A DNA stretch of 64,000 nucleotides. It comes from Tubiluchus corallicola. Lineage: Eukaryota > Priapulida > Priapulimorpha > Priapulimorphida > Tubiluchidae. The notes beneath the pieces were generated by a model that was given only the letters and a program-made list of their open reading frames with translations, was not told the origin of the DNA and did not search any database. Position numbers and translations under genes: made by a program. Below, one piece after another: positions 25,901-38,149 of the stretch (its first letter is position 1; every line of letters begins with the position of its first letter). The stretch is from the NCBI GenBank assembly GCA_030141605.1, contig JAQGDQ010000287.1, positions 87,501 through 151,500 on the forward strand, in the 5' to 3' direction.

Positions 25901-28900
25901 GGCTTTGTGTCGAAGAGGGCGCTACCATCACTAAATTCACCAAAAATCATTTTGATTGCGAGATAGGCGCACGAATATTATATTACGTGAAAACCGCTTT
26001 TGTTTTGCTTCCGACTGATTGTGTTTTTCTCTCCCCCTCTCGTATGTACATCAGCTTTTAGAAGGGTTTTTTTGTCGTGGACACGCCCCACGGCCAACTC
26101 TTACCGTGTGGGTGCATTGACATATTTCTTTATGCTCTAATAGCCAAGCATATGGCAACTTTTGCTGTACGTGTTTTTGAAAATTTATTGTAATGATTCA
26201 GAGTTATGGTACACAAAGCACTAGTTTGACAAGCTGGTGGTGGTGGTGGGGGGGGGGAGCATGGTGCTTTTGTGTAGCATAAAGTGTTACTGTGCACCCT
26301 ACTTTAGACAGGCACACAGAACAAATATACTTTGATGAGTTTCTTAGCTTTTTTCTCAGCCGATGCGAGAGATCAGCTGATCGACACGTGTATGGTAACG
26401 TGAAAGTACCAAAATAGACAGTGGTGGAGTTTATGGGCGGCATTTATTTAGGTCCATGCTTATAAGCTGAAGTTACACCTATTTGCATGTTTGTTACGCC
26501 GTGCTGAGCTATAATTGTGGGAACTTGCTGGAAATAAGTGAGGGTTGATAACTGGGTTTTACTAGTAAAATTAGGCTAATATGTAGCCCATAATTTAATG
26601 CTGACTGCTAACAGGGGACGAAAATTACTTGGTAACGTTAGGTGACATTATAAATGTGGCACCTTACTGTCTTCGCGAAAATGTGCCAGCAAAATATTAG
26701 CTTTCTGAATGAATGACACCTTACTGCCTTTGCAAAAATATACCTCTAATATATTAGCTTTCTGAATGAGTGGCCTCTTACTGTCTTTGCGAAAATGTGC
26801 CTCCAAAATATTAACTTTCTGAATGAGTGGCACTTTGCTGTCTTTGGGAAAAGGTGCCTCCAACATATTAGCTTTATGGGTGAGAGACATGAATAACGGT
26901 GCCTTTTTGCTTTTATACATCTGCATTTTGAAAGGAAATGTGCGCCTGGTAATAAATTTTAAAACCCAGCTGTGCAGGGTACGTACAGTACATGAATTCC
27001 TGCATTAACCGCTGACGTTAAGTTTCTGGAACATTGCCAATTCTTCCCTGGTTCTAGAGGTAAACTCGAGGTTGCAACTATTTATCACGAATGACTGAAC
27101 ATGTTTGCTTTTGGTTAGCATTTTTTTCACACCAAACATTCTATATTTTCAAACAGATAGAAATGAAAAATGTTTTGTCAACACAAGATACGAATTCGTT
27201 ATGACCCTCTTAGTTGTAGTTTTTACGCATTACACTAGACATATATATAAGCATTTGAGTAAATATATGCAACGGTGGCCATTTTTATACACATACGGAC
27301 TAATTTTTTGAGGAAAGGTTTTAGTGGAGACGAATTTACTTAGTACGTACGCTATTTTGTCGCAGAATTTCAAATTTCTGCATAATTCTTCGGAAATTGA
27401 TGATGCGTCCACATGGGTCTGGCAATGTATTAACGTGTTTAACGTTCACTGGGAATGTTGTGTATGGTTAGTGATGTCGAATTTTATGGCAGTTTGTTGA
27501 GAAAATGTGCTGTCCATTTGCGTGCATGGCTTTTAACATTCCTTTCTTTTTATGACACCATTTCCTCTCGGTTTCTTGAGGTCCCCCAGTATCGTCAGGT
27601 AGCAATTTATGTGTAAGGTGTAGATACTATTTTACTTTAGATTTTATGTACATTTATGTTGTAAGACCTACTGTCAATACAGGATTAGATGGCTAAAGAG
27701 TTATGTCCATTTTTTCCGTTGTCAGTAGACTAATTTTTTTGTATTTTTTCCAGGAGGGCTCATCTGAGACATTGCTTGGAAAGGTTGAAGGCCATGGTTC
27801 CTCTAGGGCCTGAATCTAGCCGTCATACCACCCTAGGGTTGCTAATGAACGCGAAGGCACTCATAAAGGTAGGCATCGTTCACACTTTCACTTTGCAGTG
27901 GTGTGTGGGTCAATGTCCTTGTACCGGTTATGGAGTTCAAGTCGCCCTTGGATTACGTTGGATGTCGTGTTGAGCGTCATGTTTCAGGCACTTTTGCAAA
28001 TGGTGCAGTTTTACTTGAGAAGAAAATTAAACATTGCTAGGATTCTGTTCAGATTTATCAGATATAAGCTTGTGCTTTGTTAACTGTGGCTGCCATATTG
28101 AATTTTCTAGATGGGTAAACTTGTGTTAGAGTTAATTTCATACTTTAATAAGCAAAATAGCATGTAAAGTTGAATTTGTTAATAAGCAGAGTAGAGTTCA
28201 AAAAGGCTCGAAACATCCTAATCATTAATATACATTCATATAACATATTTTAATATTTATTATTTTATTGGGTAATTACTGTTCACAAATACACTGTTTA
28301 CACAAATATAAATACATACCTATATAACACTATAAAACATATACTACGTTAGAACAACACAATGATACAAGTTAAATTCTATAATTTAAACTTTAATTAG
28401 CCTTAAGATTTTGTACTTTGAAGTGTTTTACACTTGCTCCAATGTTTTGTCATGTTTATGTTTTATTTGTGATTGATTTGATTTTGTCATTGATTTTCTT
28501 GCCCAAATTTTTTTCAAATGTATTTTGTTTCCATGCAGACATGTCACAGCCACACAAAACTGTATTTAAACGCTTTTTGCCCATGGAAAAACTTGACTTG
28601 CTTTATGACAACTCTGTAACTTACAGTTATTTTATTAATTGCATCAACAAGTTGGCACCATTATTCATGTGTCCCCTGCCAATTAGAAGTTCATTTTGGA
28701 TCCAGTTCTACAAGTAAATCAATTCGGTTGGCCGCTCACTTGTTACTAGTTACACCTGGGTGGGTTTTGAGAGTTCATCCAGTTGTAGAGCACCCTTTAA
28801 ACCCCTGGGGCATTCGAAACTGGACTAAGTAATCGTCCAGGTTATGCTTTTTGCTGGCTGTTGATCCCAGGAAGTGATTCCAATAAAATGCTTCACCTAT

Positions 28901-31900
28901 CAAATATTTTTTACCTTGCTTTACCTGACAGATCAGCTCACATCAGGTCCCGTCGCCCCAGTTCTTGAGTCCCATTTCCCGAACATCTGGTCGAGTATGA
29001 GACTTGTTATTCGGTAATCAAAATTTCTTCTCGTCATGGTTGTTGCTACCCCAGGCCTAGCAATTAGAGGACACTAATGCCTTAACAATGATAGTCCAAT
29101 GATAACATTGAAAGTATATGGGCTGATAACAATGAAAGTATACGGGCTACAACTAGGACTCAGGCCTGATTTTTCTGCTTTATTTCATGTCTTGTTATCC
29201 AAATTTGTATTAATATTTATTCGTTCAACTAAAAACACAGTTACAGGAAAACTGCACAAGTATAAAATCATAATTAATGTACATGTAAGAGGACAGTTTG
29301 TGCATGGAGAAAGCCGCCATGTCTAGGAGCTCTTACAGGCACAGCAGAGAAGTATTAGTCGCTATTAAATTTACAGAAGTTCGTTAAAAATAAGTTTTTT
29401 TAATTTTAAACACTTTCACAGAGTTAGCGTCTACTATTTCTGGTAGCAGAGTTCCGCATTTCAATAATTCAAGTTCCAAATATCGATGAATCACTTGCCA
29501 CTTGCCTAAGCTAATGGTTGACCTGTTTATGAGCTAAAAGGTTTTCAAGCAAAAAGCTGCCTTATTGTCCCCTCCACAAAAGGGTTGACCTGATAGTGGA
29601 CCGCATTTTTTCGTGACAGAGAGTCCGTTCCTAATAACTTTTTGTAATTGTCAGTAGTAAGGCACAAATTTCCCTTATAGCTAACATCTTCACTTTACTA
29701 AGCATCAAAATCTTCCTGGGACAGTCCATTGTTTCTTGCATCCATTTATGAGTTTAGATCATGGATTTGGTTTCTTTTTTAATTCTTATACCAGCCAGTA
29801 GTGAGAACGGTGTTAGCAATATTAAATATGCATGTAAGGATTATACTTTTCATTTGTGTATGTGTGAATCAAGTATACATGCAAATAATAATATTTACTA
29901 TCTTATTTTCTTAATAACTTTGTCGCAAGGAAAATTTGTACAATCATTGATTGAATTGACTGAATACTTTTATTTCAGAACATAGTCCATATTGCAATAC
30001 AATACAAATCATGGTTAACAAACAAACATTATAGATATAAATCAATATACAATTGTTGTTTAGTAGTTTCTCACAATTAAATACAGTTAATTAAGTAGTT
30101 ACGATATTTACAACTTTGCTTTATTGGGCTACAGTATATAGGCATTTATTTCAATGCTTATACAACCTAGATATGAATAAACAGTCACTGTTAAATATAT
30201 TGCTTATCAATTAATTGTAGGTGTCAGTAGCTCTCATTTTTAGTGAATAAATAGACTAATAATAAAATCAACATACTGCTTATGTAAGATAGATTTTGTT
30301 ATACAAATTGACCTAAACAGGACTAAAGGATACTCAAGGTAAGGAGTTACTGGAATAACCAATAAAAAGCAACAGTTTAAAGTTTCGACTAACTTGGAAC
30401 ATTTAGGCCTAGTTTCAGAAATCATTTCGTTATTCATACTTTTGATATATGAAGTTCTACAAGTTGGATATGGATTAGGATTAACTATGCGTTATACAGT
30501 CTAACCAGAGTGTGGCAAAAGAACCTGTTTCCATTATGTTGTTCATAAGTTCGTAAAAAGAATGTTCCTAGTTGCAAATAATCAAACAGCTTCTTGATCG
30601 CAGATGATCGAGCAGTTTTATTTTTCAGGCTCTTGAAGAGAAGGATAAGAAGATTCAGCAAACAAAGAATCAGTTGTACCAAGAGCAGCGCCATCTACAG
30701 TCTCAGCTACGGATGCTGATGCAACAGCAGGGATATACAGACAGGGAGATAAACACGGCGCTGCAGCTAGCCCGGGAACGTAGCACCAGTGAGAGCAGCA
30801 CCTCCACTGCCAGCAGTACTTCCAACGTCTCAGAAATGGGTAATGAGTTTGTACTGTTTCTACACAGTGCACACTGCACACACAAGGCAAAATCCGTGTG
30901 CAACAACTTGTCTGACACAGTTTTTTTGCTCCTCTGCAGACTCGACAAATGCTGTTTTACCAACTTTGTCACATAGAATTTTATTAAACGTTTTTAATTT
31001 TCTGCCTCAGAACAAATCTTCTGCTCTTGTTTGCGATCTCTATACAAAACTTATCAGGCAAAACCAGATCAGACCAATACAAAGCAACCGATAGTCACAT
31101 GTTACCTAATAACTATTTACTGAGGTTATGCATAGATGAAAGACATTTTAAATTTTAAGATGTTATGAGCCAAGTCATTCCTGGTAGGTTTAGTGGATTA
31201 GTATAGTTGATTCAAATTTGCCTGATTTGTTAAAAATTAAATTTAGCCGTTTGTGGCTCTCGTCGTATCACTTAAAAGTTGAGACAGAGGAAGGTGGGCT
31301 AGACCTTCTTAGACACCGAGACCTAGAAACTTGAGATTGCGTACCTGTGATGGTACAAACGTACATGATCGGGAGAACGTGTAGTTTTGGCATGCAAAAA
31401 AACGGATTATAAAAAAACAAATATAACATCATTTTAAATACTTGGACTGATTTTTAAAATCTGGAAAATGAAATAGTGCTAAATGTGCAGATGATGTTTT
31501 ACACATTTGTATGATGTTTGATATTAACACTTATTTTTATGTTGTTAACACTGTGTCTGTATCTCCGTACTTAGTATGAATATCTGTTTTTTGATGACTA
31601 TTGTAAAAATGATTACCGTAATAATGTGGTCATATGTGACAATAAACTACTACTACTATACCCCATGTAGCTGCATTTTTGTCCTATTTGTAGAACTGAG
31701 GTACCCCATTAAATGGAATTATCCACCTTTCTTGAAATACTCAGAAACTACTTTTGTTACTTATTTGTTTAAGAAATGATTGGCCAAATATTGTTGAAAT
31801 TTGGCTAGAAAAGCCAAAATTTTTATATTTTAATGGTTAAGTGTCTAGAACACTTGCAGTAGGATTTTTAATAAGATGTTCCCTTGTTTCAGAAGTGGAC

Positions 31901-32023
31901 ATCCTTTCATACAGTGATGTGACATCCGATTCAGACGACTACAGCAGTATTCATTCTAGCAATAGTGATGGGGGATTTGCCGTCCACACAAAGAGGGCAA
32001 CCCTGGACAAAAATATCTCATGA
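16869..32023 (+). CDS. MXD: MAX-dimerisation (MXD/MAD) family transcriptional repressor, six exons
   Basis: Coding exons: 16869-16923, 19225-19390, 19994-20023, 27754-27868, 30629-30839, 31893-32023; 708 nt, 235 residues. All introns are GT-AG and all phases join. Residues 1-26 are a SIN3-interaction helix ([20 protein letters not shown]). Residues 74-122 are the bHLH; H77, E81 and R85 are the residues that contact CACGTG in this family. From 123 a leucine-zipper helix runs through [10 protein letters not shown]; an acidic Ser/Asp tail follows. MXD proteins pair with MAX, bind E-boxes and recruit SIN3-HDAC against MYC. Vertebrate MXD proteins are about 205-230 residues, so this looks full length. 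Assignment to one of MXD1, MXI1, MXD3 or MXD4 is not possible from sequence alone; linkage to NELFA hints at MXD4 or the shared ancestor. Confidence 0.93.
16924..19224 (+). other. MXD intron 1
   Basis: 2.3 kb, GT-AG. No nested gene or dispersed repeat recognised. Confidence 0.8.
19225..19390 (+). CDS. MXD: MXD coding exon 2
   Basis: Acceptor TTTTTTTCAG, donor GTGAGA. Completes the SID (ESEHGYAS) and adds the linker with [11 protein letters not shown] before the basic region. The Asn/Lys-rich linker from about residue 53 is the least conserved part. Confidence 0.92.
19994..20023 (+). CDS. MXD: MXD coding exon 3, 30-nt microexon (basic region)
   Basis: Acceptor TTTTACTAG, donor GTAAGT. Encodes SSHNELEKS plus the split Arg codons at each end, i.e. 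the DNA-contacting H-E part of the basic region. Needed for the frame; MXD genes of vertebrates have an equally short exon here. Confidence 0.9.
24413..24880 (+). repeat. Dispersed repeat B, copy 2 (in MXD intron 3)
   Basis: Diverged match to 1895-2440 in the same orientation, from AAAAGCACAAGAAAA through CAGCCATTTTAACG and the TTTGAAAAAATAATCAGAGC block to GGTAATCGTAATGC. Confidence 0.7.
26235..26258 (+). other. G-rich run with quadruplex potential
   Basis: GGTGGTGGTGG followed by a run of ten or more G residues in the sense strand of MXD intron 3. Could fold as a G-quadruplex in the transcript; nothing further is shown by sequence. Confidence 0.5.
26657..26886. repeat. Tandem repeat, unit about 60 bp, four copies
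   Basis: Units of GGCACCTTACTGTCTT..GCGAAAATGTGCC..CAAAATATTAGCTTTCTGAATGAGT with moderate divergence. The unit is a multiple of three, so the - strand frame stays open. It lies inside MXD intron 3 and is not considered a gene. Confidence 0.9.
27754..27868 (+). CDS. MXD: MXD coding exon 4 (helix-loop-helix)
   Basis: Acceptor TTTTTTCCAG, donor GTAGGC. Encodes [19 protein letters not shown] and the [10 protein letters not shown] second helix, the most strongly conserved segment of the protein. Confidence 0.95.
27869..30628 (+). other. MXD intron 4
   Basis: 2.8 kb, AT-rich, GT-AG. Short frames (for example 28418-28717) have no recognisable domain. No nested gene seen. Confidence 0.75.
30629..30839 (+). 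CDS. MXD: MXD coding exon 5 (leucine zipper and Ser/Thr-rich region)
   Basis: Acceptor TATTTTTCAG, donor GTAATG. Starts [11 protein letters not shown], continues the coiled coil through [15 protein letters not shown] and ends in a Ser/Thr-rich stretch. Reading through the donor instead adds GNEFVLFLH and soon stops, which would be a shortened retained-intron form. Confidence 0.92.
31893..32023 (+). CDS. MXD: MXD coding exon 6 (C-terminal tail)
   Basis: Acceptor CTTGTTTCAG. Encodes the acidic [19 protein letters not shown] segment and ends at TGA 32021-32023. The VDI...SD.SD.DDYSS pattern matches the tail of MXD proteins. Confidence 0.92.
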
Positions 32024-33061
32024 TCCCGTCAGTCCCTGGTGCGTAGTGCACCCATACAATGGGATCTGGATGGTTTTCTCATTTGCCATTGTTTGCAAAG
32101 CACCCCCCAAAAAACTTGATAATTAATCTCTTCACAGCAAAGCTGAACTTGGATAGATGAATTGTTTATTCTTCAGATGTAATGGTATTTATTTCTGCCA
32201 AAAGACAATTTAATCGAAAAATAAGTTAGAAAACGTGAACTGTCTTGCTATTTAAAAAGTGTGTGATGTTGTTATGTAAATTAAGTGCTCCTGATACCAA
32301 ATCATTTACGTGAAAAAGTATTTTTTTCAGATGTAAGGTTAAGTGTGTATCCATTTTGACCAATATGCACTATAGCACAACTGTCACGGATTATTAAAAT
32401 TTGTGATTCAAAGTGATGAAACCCAAGTATACTCATTTTGTTTTACTTGAGTGTAACTATAGCTAAGTGTTATTATTATTATTAATATTGATAATATTAT
32501 TGGCATTTTCGTAATGCAATATTTACAAGAACCGGACATTGTGTTTTAGCTCAGCATGTTTCCTTATGATGATTTTACGTATGCAGTGCGATGGATTGGG
32601 CAGCTTTGGGATATCTTGGTAGTTTATTTAGAAATTTTCCATTTTGCTTGCTTAGTAGAACAGGTTGCATGCATTAGAGCCATCTATCTGTGGTGCATTT
32701 TTACACTTTTTAGTTACATCATACTCTTTAACTCTTTGTTTGATACAATCAGCAATGTAATCACTGTAGACAGTTTTGCTCTATAGACAGCTTTCATTTT
32801 TCACCTAAAAAGAGCTGATGTAGCATTGTAGGACTTTACCGTTCATTCGTGTGTATATTTGTATAAAATTGTACATAAATAATATTGTCTGTTTTTAACA
32901 GAGGTACACAGTCGATTGTGCTCCTCAAAAAACTATATCTATAGACAATGCGTTGTACGCATTTTTGTACAAGTTGTGGACCTTGCGGCAGGTCTTTACA
33001 CAACTTATTATCGTCCCCAGAGCATTATGTATGGGATCCTGACTGTGATCCCACCTCTACA

Positions 33062-33292
33062 AATAAAAGGAGATGCAATCGTTATCATTATTACTTATTT
33101 ATTTGAATCTTATCTTAATATTATATTCGAGTTCAGCGTATTTTTTCGAACTCTTGTCCTGTGTTTCTATGTTAAATAGATCTTGTGCATATTCGGTAGG
33201 CATAGCTCGTTTAATGATTCACAGCAAAATTGTGAAGTAGATACGTGTGTACATGTTATGTAGAAATTGTATGTATTGAGCGGAGAAATAAA
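33062..33292 (+). terminator. Candidate MXD polyadenylation signals
   Basis: AATAAA occurs at 33062-33067 and 33287-33292, the first two after the MXD stop. Use of either gives a 3' UTR of about 1.05-1.3 kb. The 32024-33062 interval has no other gene signal and is probably 3' UTR. No transcript evidence is available. Confidence 0.35.
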
Positions 33293-33299
33293 GAATATT

Positions 33300-36200
33300 T
33301 GTTAAATTTGAACACCATCTTTATTTATCTACATTTTATTTCTCTTTATCTTCAAGTTCGACTCTCGGTAAAGACAAAGATAATTTTTCGAAATCTTGTA
33401 AAGCATATAAAGTTCAAAACTTGTATAATTAGCTGAAACTAAACAATATACTACGTCACTGTAAATCTGCCTTTGCTATACAAGACTGTTAATATTCTAG
33501 GGGCTTTTATCACAATGAAATTTCAGTAGGGCACGAGTCTTTGTTGTGTGTTAGCATTTAAGGAAGTGTCACTGATAGTACATCTTTTGTGGATCATGAA
33601 TGACAGGAAGGGACAGCTGGGCTGTTTCAGCAACACCCGCGTTAATCTTGTGTTATTGTTTGTTGATAGCACATTTTGACCAATTTTGCAGCAGTTCCTG
33701 TGGACAATGGGGGAGAAAGTTCATAGCACTAATCAGCTTTATGGTGCTGTGATAATTACTGAGTGCGTTGAATTATGAATTCAGTGAGTTGTGTTCTGTT
33801 GCGTAATATGGGCATTCAGTGTGTGAAAATTGGTGGGCATAACTATATTAACATCGGTATCATTTTTTATTCATTTACTATACATGGTGGACCACACAAC
33901 GTTTCAGCGTTCAGTGATAAATCCAGTCAATTGTAGAATGATCTTATTTAAGACCGAGCCCTATAGTAGCAAATTAGTATTAAAACGAAGCTGCAAAAGA
34001 ATTTACACAACAGAGCAACCTTTGATAATATGGAACTGCCCCAGCATGACAGATTTATCACAGTTAAATTGAGAGTTCACATAAAAGAAGTACGATCATT
34101 AAAAAGCTTGAAGCACCATTCAGAGGCAATTGTAGTTGATTTTCGTTCAGCCTGTATTAGGGCAATAACCTAACTCACAAATTTACGCAACATGTTAAAC
34201 AAACTCCGCCCCATTGTTCCACACCACAAATGCAAGTCGCAGCCATGATTTTTTGCGTTGTTTGCGAAATCCGGCAATCTGTGACGCATCGCTTGTCATG
34301 TAATCACAATTTCGTAAAGAAATTACGCTTGGCGTCCAACACACGCAAAAGCTTTGTGGGTTTCGTTGCACTAGATTATCCTTTGGTCAATGACACTAGC
34401 TACAGAGTACGGACTGCTGCTACTAGCGTTTTCCCGCTTGGCTAGAAGGCTATAACATTTGGGACTAGACCTGGATGCATTATAGAAGCTACGGCTGAAT
34501 GCAAAGTTCACGGTCGCTGACATCCTGCTAAAGTGCACGGGCGATCACACCGAGCAGACAATTAGGCAAAAGTTAGCCCCATTAATTTCGTCCTTTAGAT
34601 GGGCGGATCTATGTGAGCACGTGTCTCATTTCTGCTTGTTTCCACCCGTCTTCTTGCAGCGAAGCATAATAGGCTTTCGATAGTCATTAGTTTATGCATT
34701 CCCTGTTTATGACTGCCCAGCTAATAAAGTACCAAACTTTGGATAAAGTGCACTCTCTGATAAAATCTAGATCCACCACAAGTCCGGTCCCTATCAGTGT
34801 CACCAGGAATGAAGTGAAGGACAAACGGCCATGTAGTGGCAACAGCTGTTAACCGCATTTCAATGTGTTTGAATTTTACTGTCTTGCATCTAATAAACGC
34901 CACGCATTCAGACCTTTGGAAAGTAACGTTAAATTTCCTTTCACTGGGAGTCTTACGGAGCGCAAATTTCCATTGTAGCGTTACAAAACACCTGCAATAA
35001 GCCGCGTGTTACCGTTATTCCGAACAATCTAAGTAGCGGTTTTTATGTGTTCACACCTGGTCAAACTCATGGAAATTTTCGCACTAATAAAATGCAATCC
35101 AACAATAAGAAAATTTATCGAATTCTTAAAGCAGTTTATTATTATCAAAGTTCATTGCTCAATGTGGAGTGTGAATTCATGTTCGTCTTGTACATAGAGG
35201 ATTAAGAAACTGTCAGAATATTAGCTAGGATACCTGTCTTGTGTTATAATGACACTGCATTACATATATGCCACATTGTACAAACCGCCCACAGAACGAC
35301 AGCTACAGTTGAAATGAAAATGTGATTAAACTTCAGAAAGACAGAACTGCCAATGACAAGACGCTGTCCGTTGATGTCATCGCTTAGAAATAGTTAAGGC
35401 ATTAATTAACATGGAAACGATTTTCTGGTAAGGAGTTCCACATACAAGAAGCTCAAGGGAAAAATCGGATTTTTATAAGCAGCTGTTCTGCATCTAGGAA
35501 TGACCAACGTGAAAATCAGAGAACCAACAGCAAAACGAGCAAAAGGAATTTTGGCTAGGTGCTCACTTATTTTTGTTATTATCTTTTTTTTCAAAACATA
35601 AACTGTAAATTCCCAAAATAGCAATCTATGGGAATAAGTTATTATACTGTTATAGGGGCAACTGACTTGATGACTGTATGGTCCCTTCACTGCAATTTTT
35701 ATTATAAATCTACAGTAATTGTTGTATTTTGTGGAGAAAATAATTAACTTGAATTTAATCCTACCAAGCTGTCGTTTACGAATTTGTGGCGAGAAGTCTG
35801 AGAGATTAAAGTAGTTATGAAAGAGGATTACTGAAATAAATAATAATAATAATAATTGTAATAGTATGCTCACTAAATGTCTCAATATATTGTCAGTATT
35901 TTATATCATATAACATTTAGTCATCAGATATGAAAAAACTAACAGAAGCAATATCATTATATATATGATGGCAAGATATGCAGCCAAGATAATCAGAATT
36001 TATATGATTTTAAATAAATCTATTATCATTGCAATAATAAGTTGATAACTTTTACTTAAACTTAACAGGCACAACAATACAGGGACTAATTTCATATAAA
36101 ATAATATAGTTTTGAATTGTACTGAGTTAACAGGATAAGATATGAGTGAAAAGCTACACAACATAACAAGACTTACAGTTAATACGAAAGCATAAAATAC

Positions 36201-37961
36201 ACACACCGTGGATTTAGTGAATGGCATAATATTCATATCAACGCTACTTCTACATTCCATATATGAAAGGTGACTAACAATCTGTCATGCATTTTTACAG
36301 GCAAAAGTATTCATGTAAAATGTTTACTGTAATTTGAACTATTTGAATTGAACTGGTTTGTTACAATTTTGGCTAGATGCGAACTCACGTAACTGCCTGT
36401 AGATGGCTCTGCCTGTAGCTTCGAACTATTCCATTATTAGTTGCTTAGTTTCTGTGGATGCAGAGTTTTCAAAATAATCAATTACATGTACAACATAAAA
36501 ACAAAAAAAAATATTGCAAAAGCAGGTGGAGTAAGCTCCTTGTCTCATTACAGTTCTAACCTATTTAAACTTTAAAACTATACAGACAATGGCACGGTCA
36601 CAGTTTGCAAATATTATTATTATTAATCCTTCATTTAACCAACAATTATACTCTACTGTACTACTCATTTCCGTAGTCCGCAATATCCACAGTGTGTACA
36701 TAATGCAACAAAAACTTTGCTTTTCAGATACGTATTCTATGATACACATTTAAAAATAAGTCAGGAAAATTCCAAAGCAAAAAATTAACATTTTCAGCAG
36801 TAGATGGCAGCACTGGCCACTCCTCAGAAAAAATGAAGTAAACCATTATTATTATAAATTTCTGATAGAACAGACTATTTTTGCTCTCTGTTCAATTCTG
36901 GTTACACTGAAAATGTGTCTATATCAGATTCTATATCAGATGGGTAATGTGCTGCTGTATGCTCATCAATTAGTGCGAGACGTTCCTTTCCCCAATAATG
37001 AACATTTTCCGTGTAACTTCAAATGGTGTGCACTCTTCCCTTGTCTGCTGCAAAATGTCAATACTCACATTGTGTAGTCAAATGTGTGCTTGCAAACACT
37101 TATATCTTCTTAAATTGAAACACAGAAAAAAGGTAAGATTAGTCCGGTAATCTGATATCTTTGTCAAGCCATCTAAACAGACGGCACGGGAACTGTACCA
37201 CTCTATTCTTTCTTCTAGTTTACCACTTTAGATCACCATTGCTAAATTATATTTCATTATACTATATTATATTATCAGATTCTTGGCTGGAATCTCTTTC
37301 TGGGTAGCAGACATTTTGTGTCGATTTATTTCCGGACATAACAACATTTTGGCAGTTGTAACCATTATTCACTCTTCTAAAGAATGTGCACTGTCAAAAA
37401 TAACCCGGTTGATAACGAAACAATTAATTCCTTCTTGAAAAAAGCACAGACCTTTCAGAAAGCAAGCTTCCAAGAAGTACAAAGTTATGTCTTCTTTAGA
37501 TCATGACAAACTGCCCATGTATCAGTACTGCCTCGAAGGTAGTACGTCTCCACAATGCTTTTATGCATCTGATTGTTCACATATTTGATAAACAATCGGA
37601 ATTCATTAACGACAAAAAGCAACTTGATCAAGCAGTCCAAAATGCAACTTATAGGACCAGTAACATAGAGAAATTTTCAATATTTCAAATTGTCGAACGA
37701 GCGCCTTTGTCTAGATTGCAGTTCATTTGGAAAAATCAGTGCTATATGCGTATCCGTAATCGATATATATATATATAAGCAGTCTAACACATCCATTGTC
37801 AGTAGATCAGCTCACCTGAAACTAAAGATGATATCTGCCTTTTCCTTGACTGACGGATATATAGATATAAATATCTATAATGTGACTATTGTCAGTACCA
37901 CAGTTCATATGCAGCTTTTGGCGCTACATGTCGATCATCTCTACTTTGCTGACTGATTGCA
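33300..37961. other. Interval between MXD and NELFA
   Basis: About 4.6 kb with no gene I can support. A 159-codon - strand frame at 35406-35885 has no recognisable domain. The part next to 37962 should include the NELFA 3' UTR; the nearest - strand AATAAA is at about 37325-37330. Confidence 0.5.
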
Positions 37962-38149
37962 CTAGGTTTGAACTGTACTGTCAATATCTTTAACCTGTTG
38001 AATGCGCGTCCACTGACCGGTGTCGTAGTTCATCTGGAAGTAGGTCTCGACCATCATGACTTTAGAAACGCCGTCTGCCACTTGTACTGTCTCTTTGTTT
38101 TCACTCAGTTTGATTGTGAGTATTGGACCAGTGTGCGGATACGGATTAT
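37962..38149 (-). CDS. NELFA: NELFA last coding exon
   Basis: Acceptor ACGATTACAG before 38149; the first two bases complete Asp with the G from the previous exon. Ends WTRIQQVKDIDSTVQT and TAG. Confidence 0.9.

Larger units (their letters stand above)
20024..27753 (+). other. MXD intron 3 (7.7 kb)
   Basis: Largest intron of the gene, between the two halves of the bHLH. It holds decayed AAGATTTTC/CTTGCT-type repeats (about 22420-23060), a GC-richer patch (about 23700-24060), repeat B copy 2, a G-rich run (26235-26258) and a 60-bp tandem repeat. No nested gene seen. Intron 2 (19391-19993) and intron 5 (30840-31892) also hold nothing recognised. Confidence 0.75.

Noticed and set aside
26648-26926. 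92-codon - strand frame with internal repeats
   Set aside because: Product of a 60-bp tandem repeat in MXD intron 3.
35406-35885. 159-codon - strand frame
   Set aside because: Long for AT-rich sequence, but no recognisable domain, no repeat or paralogue, and hydrophobic runs of the kind expected by chance.
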